This document shows, one piece after another, positions 24,311 through 36,788 of a DNA stretch of 64,000 bases (position 1 is the stretch's first letter; the number at the start of each line of letters is the position of its first letter). Location: the NCBI RefSeq assembly GCF_000208745.1, contig NC_030858.1, forward strand, positions 30,644,225 through 30,708,224. The letters run 5' to 3'. The DNA is from Theobroma cacao (Eukaryota > Streptophyta > Magnoliopsida > Malvales > Malvaceae). A program made the translations under genes and the position numbers. Under the pieces are notes generated by a model, which was not told where the DNA came from, did no database searches, and saw only the letters and a list, made by a program, of their open reading frames with translations.

Positions 24311-25090
24311 AGTTAGTAATCCATCACTCTTATTGTACACCACTCCCACATAATGTCAACCCTACTTTCCCCTCTCTTTCTCTTTCAACGCTCTAAGAAA
24401 ATCTTCCAAAAAAAAACGGTCTCCAATATCAAATAAACTTATTTTTTATAATATTTAGAAAATTTAATTAAATACTATATGTTATTGCTCATTTGCTCTC
24501 TTTCTTTATAATCTAAATTAAACAGTTAGAGAGAGAGAGATCTAATCCATCCAAACCCCTCAACACTTTTGTTGTATTCTCTGATTTCTCCTCTTTAATT
24601 TCTTCTGTCCTTCTCTTTTCAATTGCGTTTGTTTTTTTGAAAAGGAAAAATGAAAGAAAGGAAAGTGCAGGTCCAATTGTTTTCTTTGTTATTCCCCAAT
24701 TGAAAGAACGAATAACTGAGATGTTTTCTTTGTTCTTCCCCAATTGAAAGAACAAATAAGTGAGATGTTTTCTTTGTTTTTGCTAATCTTTATGTCGATC
24801 AAAAAGGGATTACTTTATTAGGGAAAATGCGCAAGCCTCAAATTCCAAATGCATAGTCCTAAGAACAAATGACAAGTTTGACAGAAATGTATAAAAAAGT
24901 TTAAAGAAAAAGTTAAAAAAATTATATTTATTTTCAAGATCTTAAACAATTTTATTTTTATTTATTAACAATTTAGTGCTTTGTAATGAACTATCCGTAT
25001 ATCAAATATATATCTATCAATTTAATCATTTAGCAAAGGTTGCTAGGCTATAGGCTACCAAGTGACCAATTGTTTCATTAACGTTGTTAT
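24311..25090. other. Intergenic, with one short tandem duplication
   Basis: No gene is seen. At 24676-24775 a unit of about 51 bp (TGAGATGTTTTCTTTGTT, CCCCAATTGAAAGAAC) is present twice plus a partial third copy. The rest is AT-rich. Confidence 0.6.
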
Positions 25091-25099
25091 CATTTTTTT

Positions 25100-25745
25100 A
25101 TATATATTTTTAGTTAGGTACCGTATCCAAGGTTTCACAATCTGTAAATCCGTTACTAGTCCAACCCGTATGGACTGTCAAACCAATCCAGATGCAGGGG
25201 TCCATTAGTTGTCGCCTTCGCAACCAAGCAAAGTATTCTATGGCATCTAGAATACTTCCCAAAAATAAATTTTTCCTTGTTAATTACTTGCTTATCAAGA
25301 AGGCATAGTTTTAGGACTTTACTTTTCTTGTACTCCAAGGAAGTTAAGGGTAGATACTTCTATTTTTACTTTTACATGTGCACCAAGTTTAGGTTAAGTA
25401 GGCTATTATAAATAACACTTTTAGGAGCCATTGTAAGGTAATCAAATCAAATTTGTCAAATCAAGCAATTTACTTTGTGCTTAAATCTTAGGTACTTTGT
25501 TTTTCTCTTATTGGAGCAATAATACTTATTTATTCTCTCCAATCTCTTTCTTCATATTTGTTTACTTTACGTTTCCACTTCGATCATCAAGAAACCTCGT
25601 TTAGCCTTGCTTATTCTTACGAACACAAGACTATAGCGTCGTACGAAACTTGGCTAAAGTTCTAAGCCCGTGACACAAGGGGCTAAGCCAAAACAATCTT
25701 TCACTAGGGACAATGCTCAAACTTGAATTAAGGGATTAGATTAAG
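25100..25745 (+). repeat. LTR-like sequence, boundaries unresolved
   Basis: The block looks like a retrotransposon LTR: a TATA-type ATTATAAATAACAC near 25400, then a pyrimidine-rich leader and a GC-richer 3' part ending near CCCGTGACA. I could not find matching ends or a target duplication, and no second copy is in the window. Strand is inferred from the TATA-like box. Confidence 0.35.
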
Positions 25746-25849
25746 ATTTGAGAAATAAAAACATTTGTAACCGTTCATATTAATACTTAACTCATTTTTG
25801 CTTCATTATGTCCATCGTTTTCCACTCATTCACTTATATATCCACTCAT

Positions 25850-25881
25850 TTATATATATATGTGTGTGTGTGTGTGTGCGC

Positions 25882-25912
<31 letters not shown>

Positions 25913-25914
25913 AA
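25850..25914. repeat. Compound (TA)n(TG)n(TA)n microsatellite
   Basis: Alternating purine-pyrimidine tract: TA repeats, then TG repeats interrupted by GCGCG, then TA repeats. Such tracts are prone to slippage. Confidence 0.97.
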
Positions 25915-26796
25915 AGATGATAACTGCTTCGTTTTGACTCTAGAATTGGGAAATATGAAAGATCAAGATACCAAACCCCTAAGCTGTAATTTAATATCCA
26001 TCAATGAAAACCCTTAATCTTTTGAATAGGGAAAGTTGCTTTTTTTATTTAACTTAACCATCAATTAAAATTATAATTTAATATCCATGGTCAATCACAT
26101 TTTTCGCTTGTATGAGCATCCATACTAAGCTGAATATGAGCATTCATAAGAGCATTTTTAAGTTAGATTTTATTTGGGTTAAGAGTTCTTCTAGACCCTT
26201 CAATGTCAAGATTCTAATTACAATGCTGTAGAAGTTAGAATAATTAAGCATGATTAGGTCAATAATACCCCTTTGATATATTTAGGAATCTCAGCCATAG
26301 TAATCATACCAAACTCAAAGCATTTTTTTGAGTTTTTGTTCCTATAATTTTTTTTTAGAGATTTAGAATAAAACTACTTCGATTTCAATGTGTTTTATAT
26401 AAAAGTTTCAAATATTTTTATAAAATTGATATTAAATAAGCAGAAAAATAATTTTTGAAATTTAAAAAACTATAAGTATTACATGTTCAAAAATAAAAAA
26501 AAAATCAATATAATTTTGAATTGTTTAAAAGAAGAAGAAATAAATGGATAAAAAAATTTCCCCCCTCCCCCAATTATAAGAAAAAAGATAAAAAAATTGA
26601 GACAAAATAAGTGTTTTTAATCCAATATATTTAGATCATTATCCAAAAAAAGGAAAGATCATTGGCACCGATTTGCCACCACAAATAAAAGGCCATTGAA
26701 TTCATTGTCACTGAATTATATCGAGAATAGTGTTTATATGCCCTGGAATGTGACACGATCGAGTTGTACTGAAGGACCTAACACTCCAATAATAGC
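25915..26796. other. Intergenic, no gene seen
   Basis: AT-rich sequence with homopolymer runs (AAAAAA, a short C-rich tract near 26560). No open frame of interest and no recognised repeat. Confidence 0.5.
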
Positions 26797-26801
26797 CGTA
26801 C

Positions 26802-29501
26802 TATCACGACCAGGAACTCCCATCGAGCCCGTGACAACCGTCGCGACGTCCCGATAGACACTCATTATCCCGAATGCCGATCGGAACCCCACAAGGCTTA
26901 GCATCAGCTTTCGTATCTCCCCGGTGAGCGATAGTTATTAAATCTCGTATTTCAAGAAATCATAAGTCGTTTCCAAATCAAAATAATAAAATATTATTTT
27001 TTGGCTCACAATGGCATTTTCGTCATTTTTCTTCAAAAATACCGAAACCCGCCAAAAACATGGTGTAAAAGCTAAATATGTTCATACATACTTTAAATCA
27101 GATAATTGAAGTATAAAATTACTTTTACAGTAACACGTGGGCCCCCAACTGACCAAAATGCATCGAAAATTGAAAACCTACAGCTTTTGCCGATTCAAGT
27201 CCAAATGAAGGTCCTTGTCAAAGTCAGCTAACTATGGAATTCCTTGAGCCTGAAATGTGAGGAAAGGAGGGCAGTGAGATTATAAAATCTCAGTGAGTAA
27301 ACAGACACCATCTAAACTATCTAAAGGCGAGTAAATGGAGACGAATTAAAATATCCTTTTCCAATTATGTTTCATAACATGAATATTTAGTTTACTCAAT
27401 TAATCAACATGGCTTATATATCTCACAAAACTTGGCTTCTACCAAAATAGTTCTCGTGGGTACCTTAGTCAAGGTATCTCACTGAGACCGCCAAGGTTGT
27501 TAAATGTCCCATACTCATAAACATGTTTTCGCATCTGACACACAACAGTTCCTTGGCGTTGGCTGATTCTCACTCTTACGCGGTGGTCCACATGAAGTGC
27601 ACTCAAATCTTTACCTCAGGAGATACTTCATCCAACATCTCCCCCCCGGAGGTAAATATATAATTGGGTTATCGTGCCCCTCTCATAGACAGTCCACGAA
27701 AACCCCCACCACTGCAGTGACTATGGATTATTTTATCTACCACCTGATTTATAAAATCTTTATCTACATGACATGTCAATTTCTCGCAATCTAGCCTCTC
27801 AAGGTTGAATACATAGTATATATAATTTTGATACTAAATACCGACNNNNNNNNNNNNNNNNNNNNNNNNNNNNNNNNNNNNNNNNNNNNNNNNNNNNNNN
27901 NNNNNNNNNNNNNNNNNNNNNNNNNNNNNNNNNNNNNNNNNNNNNNNNNNNNNNNNNNNNNNNNNNNNNNNNNNNNNNNNNNNNNNNNNNNNNNNNNNNN
28001 NNNNNNNNNNNNNNNNNNNNNNNNNNNNNNNNNNNNNNNNNNNNNNNNNNNNNNNNNNNNNNNNNNNNNNNNNNNNNNNNNNNNNNNNNNNNNNNNNNNN
28101 NNNNNNNNNNNNNNNNNNNNNNNNNNNNNNNNNNNNNNNNNNNNNNNNNNNNNNNNNNNNNNNNNNNNNNNNNNNNNNNNNNNNNNNNNNNNNNNNNNNN
28201 NNNNNNNNNNNNNNNNNNNNNNNNNNNNNNNNNNNNNNNNNNNNNNNNNNNNNNNNNNNNNNNNNNNNNNNNNNNNNNNNNNNNNNNNNNNNNNNNNNNN
28301 NNNNNNNNNNNNNNNNNNNNNNNNNNNNNNNNNNNNNNNNNNNNNNNNNNNNNNNNNNNNNNNNNNNNNNNNNNNNNNNNNNNNNNNNNNNNNNNNNNNN
28401 NNNNNNNNNNNNNNNNNNNNNNNNNNNNNNNNNNNNNNNNNNNNNNNNNNNNNNNNNNNNNNNNNNNNNNNNNNNNNNNNNNNNNNNNNNNNNNNNNNNN
28501 NNNNNNNNNNNNNNNNNNNNNNNNNNNNNNNNNNNNNNNNNNNNNNNNNNNNNNNNNNNNNNNNNNNNNNNNNNNNNNNNNNNNNNNNNNNNNNNNNNNN
28601 NNNNNNNNNNNNNNNNNNNNNNNNNNNNNNNNNNNNNNNNNNNNNNNNNNNNNNNNNNNNNNNNNNNNNNNNNNNNNNNNNNNNNNNNNNNNNNNNNNNN
28701 NNNNNNNNNNTTTCAAGCTTAAGTTGAAAAATCCTACCTTTTTCACTTGTTTTCCTTGATTTTCCACACTTTTTCTCTTGAAATTCTTCACCTAGGGTTT
28801 GTTCTTCCTTTCTTTCCCTCTCTTCCTTGCTTGGCCGAATATTTGGAGAGATAATGGGCTGATTAATGCTGATTTTTAAGTTAAATAATAATATATTCTA
28901 AGCTTGACACATGGCATGTTTCCATTAGTCCAAATTTTAAATATTTGACTTTTAATTCTTAAATTCTCCACCACACATTTCTCATGTTTATCCATTTCCA
29001 TGATGAATAAAATCCCTTGGTCTTGACAAGTGTCGGGGTGAAAATTTACCAATTTGCTCCTGGAGTGACAAAATTACCATTTCGCCCCTATACTCCAAAT
29101 TATACTGAAAATTAAAATTTTTCACTTCTAAACCTCAAATCATACTCCAATACTCAAATCATACTCCAATAAGTCAAATGAGGCCAAAAAATCTTTTCTA
29201 AAAATTTTCATTTTGCCCCCAGGTGGCAAATGACCATTTTACCCCTAGATAGTGAAAATTTTGGTTTGACTCCAAATTGATCCTCGAACTTCGAATTACC
29301 ATTTTGAGTCATCCCTGGACTGTGAAACTCTTAATTTCACCTTAAAATCCCTATTTTAATTAGTTCGAGGTATAAATCGACTTACTTGTACTTCTAAGCA
29401 CAATACCAACTTTTAAATATTCTTCTGGGGTTGTTCAAATATACAATCACTCTATCAGTCTCATGTGTAACATGGTAGATAATTTAAGGCTGGGCTTGAC
29501 A
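26802..29501 (-). mobile_element. Solo LTR R1 of a 2.7-2.9-kb LTR family
   Basis: On the minus strand it begins TGTCAAGCCC and ends GGTCGTGATA (the terminal TGACA decayed). A perfect 5-bp duplication CGTAC flanks it (26797-26801 and 29502-29506). It is related along its length to R2 and R3 below, including the GC-rich 3' block near 26810-26930 and the PPT-free, gene-free interior. There is no internal element region, so this is a solo LTR left by LTR-LTR recombination. The N run 27846-28710 interrupts it. Confidence 0.93.
27846..28710. other. Assembly gap (865 N)
   Basis: A run of N inside solo LTR R1. Reading frames that span it are artefacts. Confidence 1.
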
Positions 29502-29562
29502 CGTACAACCAAGTTCCATGCATTACATCTTAAATTTAGAAAGACGTGAGACTTAAAAAAAA

Positions 29563-30015
29563 GGTATAGAGTTTGAAAAAAATTCTGAATTATTTAAAAA
29601 AATTTAAATAAATTTTTATTTTTCTTGTATGTTTCAATCAATTTCATATACTTTTATTGTGAATCAAATAAACCCTTATGCCTAATTAGCATTAATCAAA
29701 ATGTTAATTATCATTTTATGTCCATGTAACATTAATTTGAAGGGTGAAAAATGTCATATAGTTATGTCATCATGTCACGTTATCATCTAGTATGATATGT
29801 CAACATACCACGTTAATGTCATGTGGCAATAGAATGATAAGTGGCATTTTGACTAAGTTAACTATTAATCATAAGAGCTTATTTGGCTCAAGATTAAAGC
29901 TTAAGGACTTATTTAGCTCAAAATAAAAATATCAGCACTTGATTGAATCTAATAAAAGAATAAGGATTTATTTAAATTGTTTAAATAATTTAAGGACTTT
30001 TTTAAGTATTATACC
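29563..30015. mobile_element. Mutator-type foldback MITE
   Basis: The 453-bp element has long inverted arms: GGTATAGAG...GAATTATTTAAA on the left, its complement ending TTAAGTATTATACC on the right. A 9-bp target duplication, TAAAAAAAA, is at 29554-29562 and 30016-30024. Nine-bp duplications and long arms fit Mutator-like MITEs. The duplication is low complexity, but the relative at 49859-50346 has an independent one. Confidence 0.85.
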
Positions 30016-30522
30016 TAAAAAAAATACGAACCTCATAATATTTTCACTTATAAGCAACAATTATGGATCAAAATGATGTTAATGAAAATCACTTGATATA
30101 TGGTACTTCTCATTTTTAGTTTATCAGTTCTATCTTTTTTTTTTTTCTAAAAAACAAATATATGTTTTTATTAGTAGATTGAAAGGGTACGGAGTTCATC
30201 CGTGCAAGGTTAGAGATTAGTAAAAAGTTAGACAAAGGCAAAAAACTTTCATAAAAAAAACAGTAAGCTCTATTGACTTGAGTGAAACACTTCTTCTTTT
30301 GCTAATTTGTCCAACATTGAGTTTGATTCTTTGAAGATGTGTTTGAAGAAAATGCCTTACACTCTACGCTTATAGTTTTCAATGAGGTTATAGATTAATT
30401 TCATTCTCCGAGATGCATAATATTTGTTAATGGTCCATAAAATCGAATTTCTTGAATCACTATTTATGATTAATGAGTAAGAACTTACCTAAAACGAAGA
30501 GATAAAGAAAGAGATCCTTTTC

Positions 30523-30711
30523 TTAAATGGCCATGAACTCTCCGAAGTTGGAATCCTCAAAACCTATGGATTTATATAATACCTTTTTTACAGTGTCAAA
30601 ATGATATCGTAAGACACCATCTATTACTATATCCCCATAATTCCCTAAAGCTGATCCATGTACATTAATTTTCATAGCTCGTAGGAGACGAGACCAAGTA
30701 GTAGGAGTCAT
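30523..30711 (-). pseudogene. RNase H-domain remnant of a non-LTR retrotransposon
   Basis: The minus-strand frame of 62 codons has the layout of the plant LINE-type RNase H start: INVHGSALGN, GVLRYH, SKSIG-like YKSIG, DSNFGEFMAI. The first catalytic Asp of the usual NVDGS is His here. The Glu in EFMAI is kept. Only about 60 of the usual 130 residues remain, so it is a dead fragment. No matching reverse transcriptase is near. Confidence 0.6.
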
Positions 30712-30715
30712 AGAG

Positions 30716-31305
30716 TAAGTTACGTATGTTCGAATTTACTATAGTTATCAATATCGTACTATACATTATGCGTATCGTATGATACGATACGATATTAATA
30801 AAAAATTATATATATCAATAAATTTATCACATTTATCAATTGATCATTTTTAAATCGTGTGTATCGATATGCTTTATGTGTATATTACCTAGACACTTGC
30901 ACCATATTTTCTTCTGGTTATGGGTTGAAACTTTAAAATACAAAAAGTCAAGCACTACATTTTATGGCTTTAGGCTTCTAGAAGCATTTTAGAACTTTAG
31001 ACTTAAGAAAAAAAATTAATAAAGACTAAAGATTCACACATTAGCAAAATTTTTATTTCTTATAAGTGTCTCTTCGTCAAAATCCAAAGTTGTAGCTATT
31101 AGAAATTGAGTATTTTAATTTTAATTTTAAAAATATTAAATATTTTTTACTTTTAATGAGAATGAGAGCGAGGTTTAGAGAGAGAAATGGAGGTTTTTTT
31201 GCAATTAGGCATGGAGAATGAGCGGGCGTAGACTTTCGACAGCAAGGTTTTCAAGGTACAAGGATATGTGGTCTATCAAAGTTGGCTCAGTGCAAGTTCT
31301 CACTG
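30716..31305. other. Non-coding stretch with a GATACGATACGAT repeat
   Basis: No gene. Around 30765-30800 short overlapping units of GTATCGTATGATACGATACGAT type form a small palindromic cluster. The rest is AT-rich. Confidence 0.5.
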
Positions 31306-31433
31306 CATTCTGTTTTTGTGGCTAATCTTAAGGTGAGAATTTAATGGGCAGAAATTATGGAGGCTTTTGACCATTTTGAGGTGGTTGTGGATGTGTTTGT
31401 GCCGAGCGGATCTAGTAAGCAAGTAAGTACTTT

Positions 31434-34288
31434 TGAAATACCCCATACTTTGATATGGTGATAAATAAAGTTGATCGAATGCAAATTGAGGATCAATTTG
31501 GAGTCAAACCGAATTTTTACTATCTAGGGGTAAAATGGTCATTTGCCACTTGGGGACAAAATGGAAACTTTTAGAAAAGATTTTTTTAGTCCATTTGACT
31601 TATTGGAGTATAATTTGACTTATTGGAGTAAGATTTGAGGTTAAGAAGTGAAAAATTTTAATTTCGGTATAATTTGGAGTAAAAGGGTAAAATGGTAATT
31701 TTGCCACCCCAGGGGCAAAATTGTAATTTTCCACCACCAGGACATTTTTNNNNNNNNNNNNNNNNNNNNNNNNNNNNNNNNNNNNNNNNNNNNNNNNNNN
31801 NNNNNNNNNNNNNNNNNNNNNNNNNNNNNNNNNNNNNNNNNNNNNNNNNNNNNNNNNNNNNNNNNNNNNNNNNNNNNNNNNNNNNNNNNNNNNNNNNNNN
31901 NNNNNNNNNNNNNNNNNNNNNNNNNNNNNNNNNNNNNNNNNNNNNNNNNNNNNNNNNNNNNNNNNNNNNNNNNNNNNNNNNNNNNNNNNNNNNNNNNNNN
32001 NNNNNNNNNNNNNNNNNNNNNNNNNNNNNNNNNNNNNNNNNNNNNNNNNNNNNNNNNNNNNNNNNNNNNNNNNNNNNNNNNNNNNNNNNNNNNNNNNNNN
32101 NNNNNNNNNNNNNNNNNNNNNNNNNNNNNNNNNNNNNNNNNNNNNNNNNNNNNNNNNNNNNNNNNNNNNNNNNNNNNNNNNNNNNNNNNNNNNNNNNNNN
32201 NNNNNNNNNNNNNNNNNNNNNNNNNNNNNNNNNNNNNNNNNNNNNNNNNNNNNNNNNNNNNNNNNNNNNNNNNNNNNNNNNNNNNNNNNNNNNNNNNNNN
32301 NNNNNNNNNNNNNNNNNNNNNNNNNNNNNNNNNNNNNNNNNNNNNNGAATTTTCTAGGGGAATATTGGCTGATGATCTTGATGTTTATTTGAGGAATTAT
32401 GACGAATAATGATGAATTATGAGTCTAGAAAAATAATGAGAATTTTCGGAGTAAAAATATAAATTTTTACCCATTAAGGGTATTTTCATAATTTGCTACC
32501 GGGACTGATAATTTACACCACATTGAGGGACATTAAGTCAATTTGGGTGCAATTGAGGTATAAAAACTGAAAAAAATTAATTTAAAGTTTAAACGAACGC
32601 GTATATCAATTTAATCGGGTAATAAGCCGAATTAGGTCAGCACCGTATTTAAGCGGTAGTCGGATAAGTTGTATATCATATCATGCATATATACTGAGCC
32701 TGAATTGATTTTATAATGGTCAAGCATTGATGTGGTGAATTATGTATTGTACATTGTGGATAGGTGGTGAGCAAATTACACTGGTAAAAGTACAGAGATT
32801 GTACTTGAAGACTGGGATTAGGAGTACATCAACTCCTAGAACTGTGAGTGGATAATTTATCGTCTTAAATATCTAGAGTAATTATACGTGTTTGATGTTT
32901 TTATTGAATGGTGAGTTTGAATTATAAAATATTATGTTTTCAATTAAAATATTTTTTAATAAAAATAAAATTTATACTGGTTTTGAAATCAAATATTGTT
33001 TTGGAAAAATTGAGTATATGGAGACTGTGTTGAAATTTATGATTTTATATGTTATTGAAATTGGGGCTTATGACACTATGGTAGCATGATGGCTAAATTT
33101 TTGGGATTGGTCTCGATAGACTGAATTACATTGTATTCGCCATATTATGCTACTGAAATTTTTATGAGTCTGGTGGTATATTAAACGATCACTACAGTGG
33201 TGGGGGTTTCCGTGAACTGCCTATGAGAGGAGCACAGTAACTTAATTATATATTTACCTCTGGGGGGAGATGTTGGGTGAAATATCTCCTGAGGTATGAT
33301 TTGAGTGCACCTCACGTTCGAGCCACCACGTGAGAGTGAGACTTAGCCAACGCCAAGGAACGGCTGTGTGTTAGATGTAAAAACATGTTTATGGGTATGG
33401 GTCATTGAACAGCCTTGGCGGTCTCAGTGGGATACCTTGACGAAGGTACCCGCGAGAATGATTCTGGTAGGGGCCAAGTTTAAGAAATTCATAAGCCGAG
33501 AAATTTTGATGAAAAGAAATTATTTGGTATAGATTGAAACGAATTTTGTGTTATGAACATTATTGAGATATAATGTTTTTATATTGTCTCCATCTACTCG
33601 GCTTTAGATGCTTTTGATGGTAATTGTTTACTCATTGGGATTATTTAATCTCACCCCTCTTCCTATCCATTTTTCAAGCTCAGGACAGTTTGTTGATAGT
33701 TGATTAAGACAAGAATTAATCTCGGAGTTGCATTATAGGAAGTAAGGGTTCGTAGCTCTACACCTTCTTGGTTAGTTAGGGGCCCACGTGTCACTGTAAA
33801 TGAAATTTCATACTTTAATTATCTTTATTACTATATGAATAAATTTATTTTACTCTTACGCTACAAAAGTTATTTTAGGAAGACTTTGAAATTATTATGT
33901 TTTAAGAAAATAGAATATTTTATTTAATGTTTTTATTATATTCAAATAGCTATAATTTTACTTTAAACGAATGTTTTAGACTTCAAAATTTAATTTAAAT
34001 CATGAAATATGTGTTTCCACTTACATATTACATTTTTTTCGGATTTTGAAATTTCAAAAAAAAATGACGAAAATGCCCCTGTGAGCTAGAAAATAATATT
34101 TCATTGTTTTGAGTTGGCAACAACTTATGTTTTCTTGAAATGCGAGATTTAATAACTGTCGCTCACCGGGGAGATGCGAAAGTTGATGCTAAGCTTTGCG
34201 GGGTTTCGATCGGCATTCGGGGTAATGAGTGCTTATCAGGACGTCGCGGCGGTTGTCACGGGCTCGATGGGAGTTCCAGGTCGTGACA
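31434..34288 (+). mobile_element. Solo LTR R2 of the 2.7-2.9-kb family
   Basis: It starts TGAAATACCCC and ends GGTCGTGACA. A perfect 5-bp duplication ACTTT is at 31429-31433 and 34289-34293. It lies in opposite orientation to R1, to which it aligns as a reverse complement. The 3' part holds a GC-rich block (34155-34288) with CTCACCGGGGAGATGCGAAAG and GGCATTCGGGG, and a middle block (33180-33480) with AGCCAACGCCAAGGAACGGC shared by all three copies. It contains no gene. The N run 31750-32346 interrupts it. Confidence 0.94.
31750..32346. other. Assembly gap (597 N)
   Basis: A run of N inside solo LTR R2. Confidence 1.
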
Positions 34289-34487
34289 ACTTTTGCCTTT
34301 ATTTGTTATTGGAAAGAAAAGGAAATGCGTCTTGCGATTCACCATGGTAATGGTGTGTTCTTTGGTGGAAGGCATATTGTTTCCTTTGAGTTCAAAAGCT
34401 TTTACTTTTTGTTTTTCAATACAAAAATGCAAAAAAATTAACAAGAAAACCAATACAAAGGAGTGTTAATATATATAAGATTTTTGT

Positions 34488-36419
34488 TGTCGTAAATAGT
34501 TGATTTTGGTTAATACCTATTCTCTAAAAAAATTATTTTATAGCATAATGTTGTACAAAGACTAATGAGAACAAGTAGAACAACTGAAGCACTATTTCAC
34601 GCAGAACAACTAAAATAAGTGAAATACTACTTCACGCAGGACAACTAAAATAAGTGAAGCACTATTTCACAAAAAACAACTACAATAAGTGGAGCATTAC
34701 TTCACGCGAAACAACTAGAATAAGTGGAACAACCACTTCACACGGATAGCAACGAAAGCAACTCGAAATAAGTGACAAGGTTCATGGGTTTCTTTCATCT
34801 TGAGATGTTTTAAAGAGTTCGGCTTGGTGTCTCAAATATAGAGGTAGTTAAGAAGTCTTCCTCTTAACATTTTCCTAAAGTGCAAGTGTTTTTCCCTCTT
34901 ACCTTATTCTCATGTACCTGTTTATGTACACCTTCTTCTCTTGTCCCTATTCATGTACACCTTTTTCTCTTAACTTGCTCTTGTACAACCTTTCATATAT
35001 ACTTATTCCCTTTTACTTTCCACTTGAGAACAAGTTTTACTACAACCAATTACTTTAATGGTCATATAATGAGTTTCTAACAGTTACTCAATAAATGCAT
35101 TAAAATCACCATTTTAATATCCATATAATGGGTTACAGTAACGATTACTCACATTAAGGGTCCGTTTGTTTTGCAATAAATTATTTTCTGAAAATCATTT
35201 TCAAGACTTATGCTTGTATAGAAGATAAAAAATTAATTCCAGATGTAAAACATTTTATGAGTCAATAAAGTTAACTACAGAAAATGTCTTACGCTTTTGA
35301 AAGGCGTAAGATATTTTCCAGAGAACAACAAAAACACTTTTATACTAAGTTTGTGAGTATAAGTTTGATGAATATTAATATTTAACTTAAAATATTAAAA
35401 AACAAAAAATTAATGTTTAACTTTTAAAAAATTAATTTAAAATATTAATATTTAAATTATTCAACACAATTAAAATTAAAAAAAAATATTTTTTAATGAA
35501 ACCATTCAATACAATTAAATTTTTTATTTATAAATGAAATAAATCTTACTAATAGTTATAATAAAAAATATTTCAATTATCATCATTTGATAAATACACA
35601 TTTACAATAGGCTTAAATATTACAAATAATTACAATAAAAAATATTTCAATGATCTTCATTTAATGAATACATATTTATGAGTATAGATTTAGTATATCT
35701 TACACTATTGATGAATATTTATATTTTTATAGTTATGATAAAAAAGTGATAAGATGGAATTTTTAAAAAAATTAGAGTTTATTTTCATTACAGATATGTG
35801 GTTAAATGCTTTAGAAAATATTATTATTAATTTTATCCGTTTTTATTTTCATTCTTAATTTTGATTCCAAATAAGTGAAAATCAAATATCAATATTGTTT
35901 TATAATCAACTCCTATTTATTATTTTAACACCTAAATAACTCCACCATGATGAAAAATATTTTTCATAAAATGATCCAAACAATAGAAAATGTTTTTGAC
36001 AATTTATTCAAATAACAGAAAACATTAAATTTTCCTGTAAAACATTTTACACAGAAAAAATTTTCCTCCAATAAGTCATTTTTCAGTTACCAAATAGACC
36101 CTAAAGCTTTTCATAATAATGTCATTTATTACGCACATTAAAGCTTATTTTTGAGTAACCACCCCTTCTGGCACTATATATAAAAACTTCCCAATTCATT
36201 GGGGAGATCATCACTTTCAAAACGACCTCATTCTCACTTAGAACTTCTTTCTCTAATTCTCTTTTACTCCCTAATTGTCTACTTATTCTCTTTTAATTCT
36301 CTTCCTACCACGAAACTCAATACTTCAGGAACTACTTCGATCTTTCTCTTTATCGCTTCCGTTACATCTTGTACTCATTTGTAATGCTTCATTTTCCTAT
36401 CACAAGAACCCCGTTTACA
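34488..36419 (+). repeat. 5' LTR of LARD-2
   Basis: It starts TGTCGTAAATAG and ends CGTTTACA. Without the MITE at 35158-36101 it is about 985 bp. It contains a cluster of units with GTGAAGCACTATTTCAC and GAACAACTA at 34590-34745 that are related to those in the other LTRs. Confidence 0.88.
35158..36101. mobile_element. PIF/Harbinger-type MITE in the LARD-2 5' LTR
   Basis: 944 bp. The ends are GGGTCCGTTTG and, on the complement, GGGTCTATTTG. The 3-bp duplication TAA is at 35155-35157 and 36102-36104. The matching place in the other LARD LTRs (16510, 23570, 45240) reads straight through a single TTAAA, which shows the empty site. Inside are subterminal words AAAACATTTTAC and GAAAATG, and no gene. 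Confidence 0.85.
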
Positions 36420-36788
36420 TTTCAAGACTCTACTAAAGATGAATGATTGCATTAAGTAAAAATCTTATTACCACAACTTTGCATTATCGGAAAAGATGGA
36501 CGGTTCCACTACTATTGGCAAGCAAGATGCGCCTATTCCCACTTACATCCAAGAGTTGATGTAAGTGATCCAAGCTTATCAAGAAAGGATGCAAACATTG
36601 GAAGACAACAATAAGCGAATGTTGGAGACAATATCTGAACTTGTATCCTCTACTACCACCATTTCTCAAGCTTAACCTGTACACCTTAATGGTGATGAGA
36701 ATGTCCCTGATAGAGCCACTCCCCTAGTTGTAAACACAAATAGGAATTGAGAAAATGGAAAAAATGTAGCTGATGTAATAGTTGTTGC

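Larger units (their letters stand above)
31306..34420 (+). pseudogene. RRM-like coding remnant, split by solo LTR R2
   Basis: Before the LTR (31306-31433) a plus-strand frame reads HSVFVANLK, an in-frame stop, then EIMEAFDHFEVVVDVFVPSG. This resembles RNP2 and the first helix/strand of an RNA recognition motif. After the LTR (34294-34420) the frame continues with TFAFICYW, placed like RNP1, and GNGVFFGGRHI. The frame carries on across the insertion once one target copy is discounted. Such RRM pieces occur at the N-terminus of plant LINE ORF1-like or SR-like proteins. The early stop shows it is not functional. The source gene is unknown. Confidence 0.55.

Noticed and set aside
27799..28791. 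Long open frames across N runs (also at 31692-32357 and 38831-39700)
   Set aside because: The frames are open only because they consist of N. There is no sequence to support them.
26802..34288. One giant DNA transposon with 2.7-kb terminal inverted repeats
   Set aside because: Each arm has its own perfect 5-bp duplication (CGTAC and ACTTT) and a third single copy exists at 38691-41620. They are independent solo LTRs that happen to face each other.
34590..34750. CRISPR-like array of short repeats
   Set aside because: The units (GTGAAGCACTATTTCAC with ACAACTA spacers) vary in sequence and spacing and lie in a plant LTR that has the same units in all four copies. They are LTR-internal repeats.
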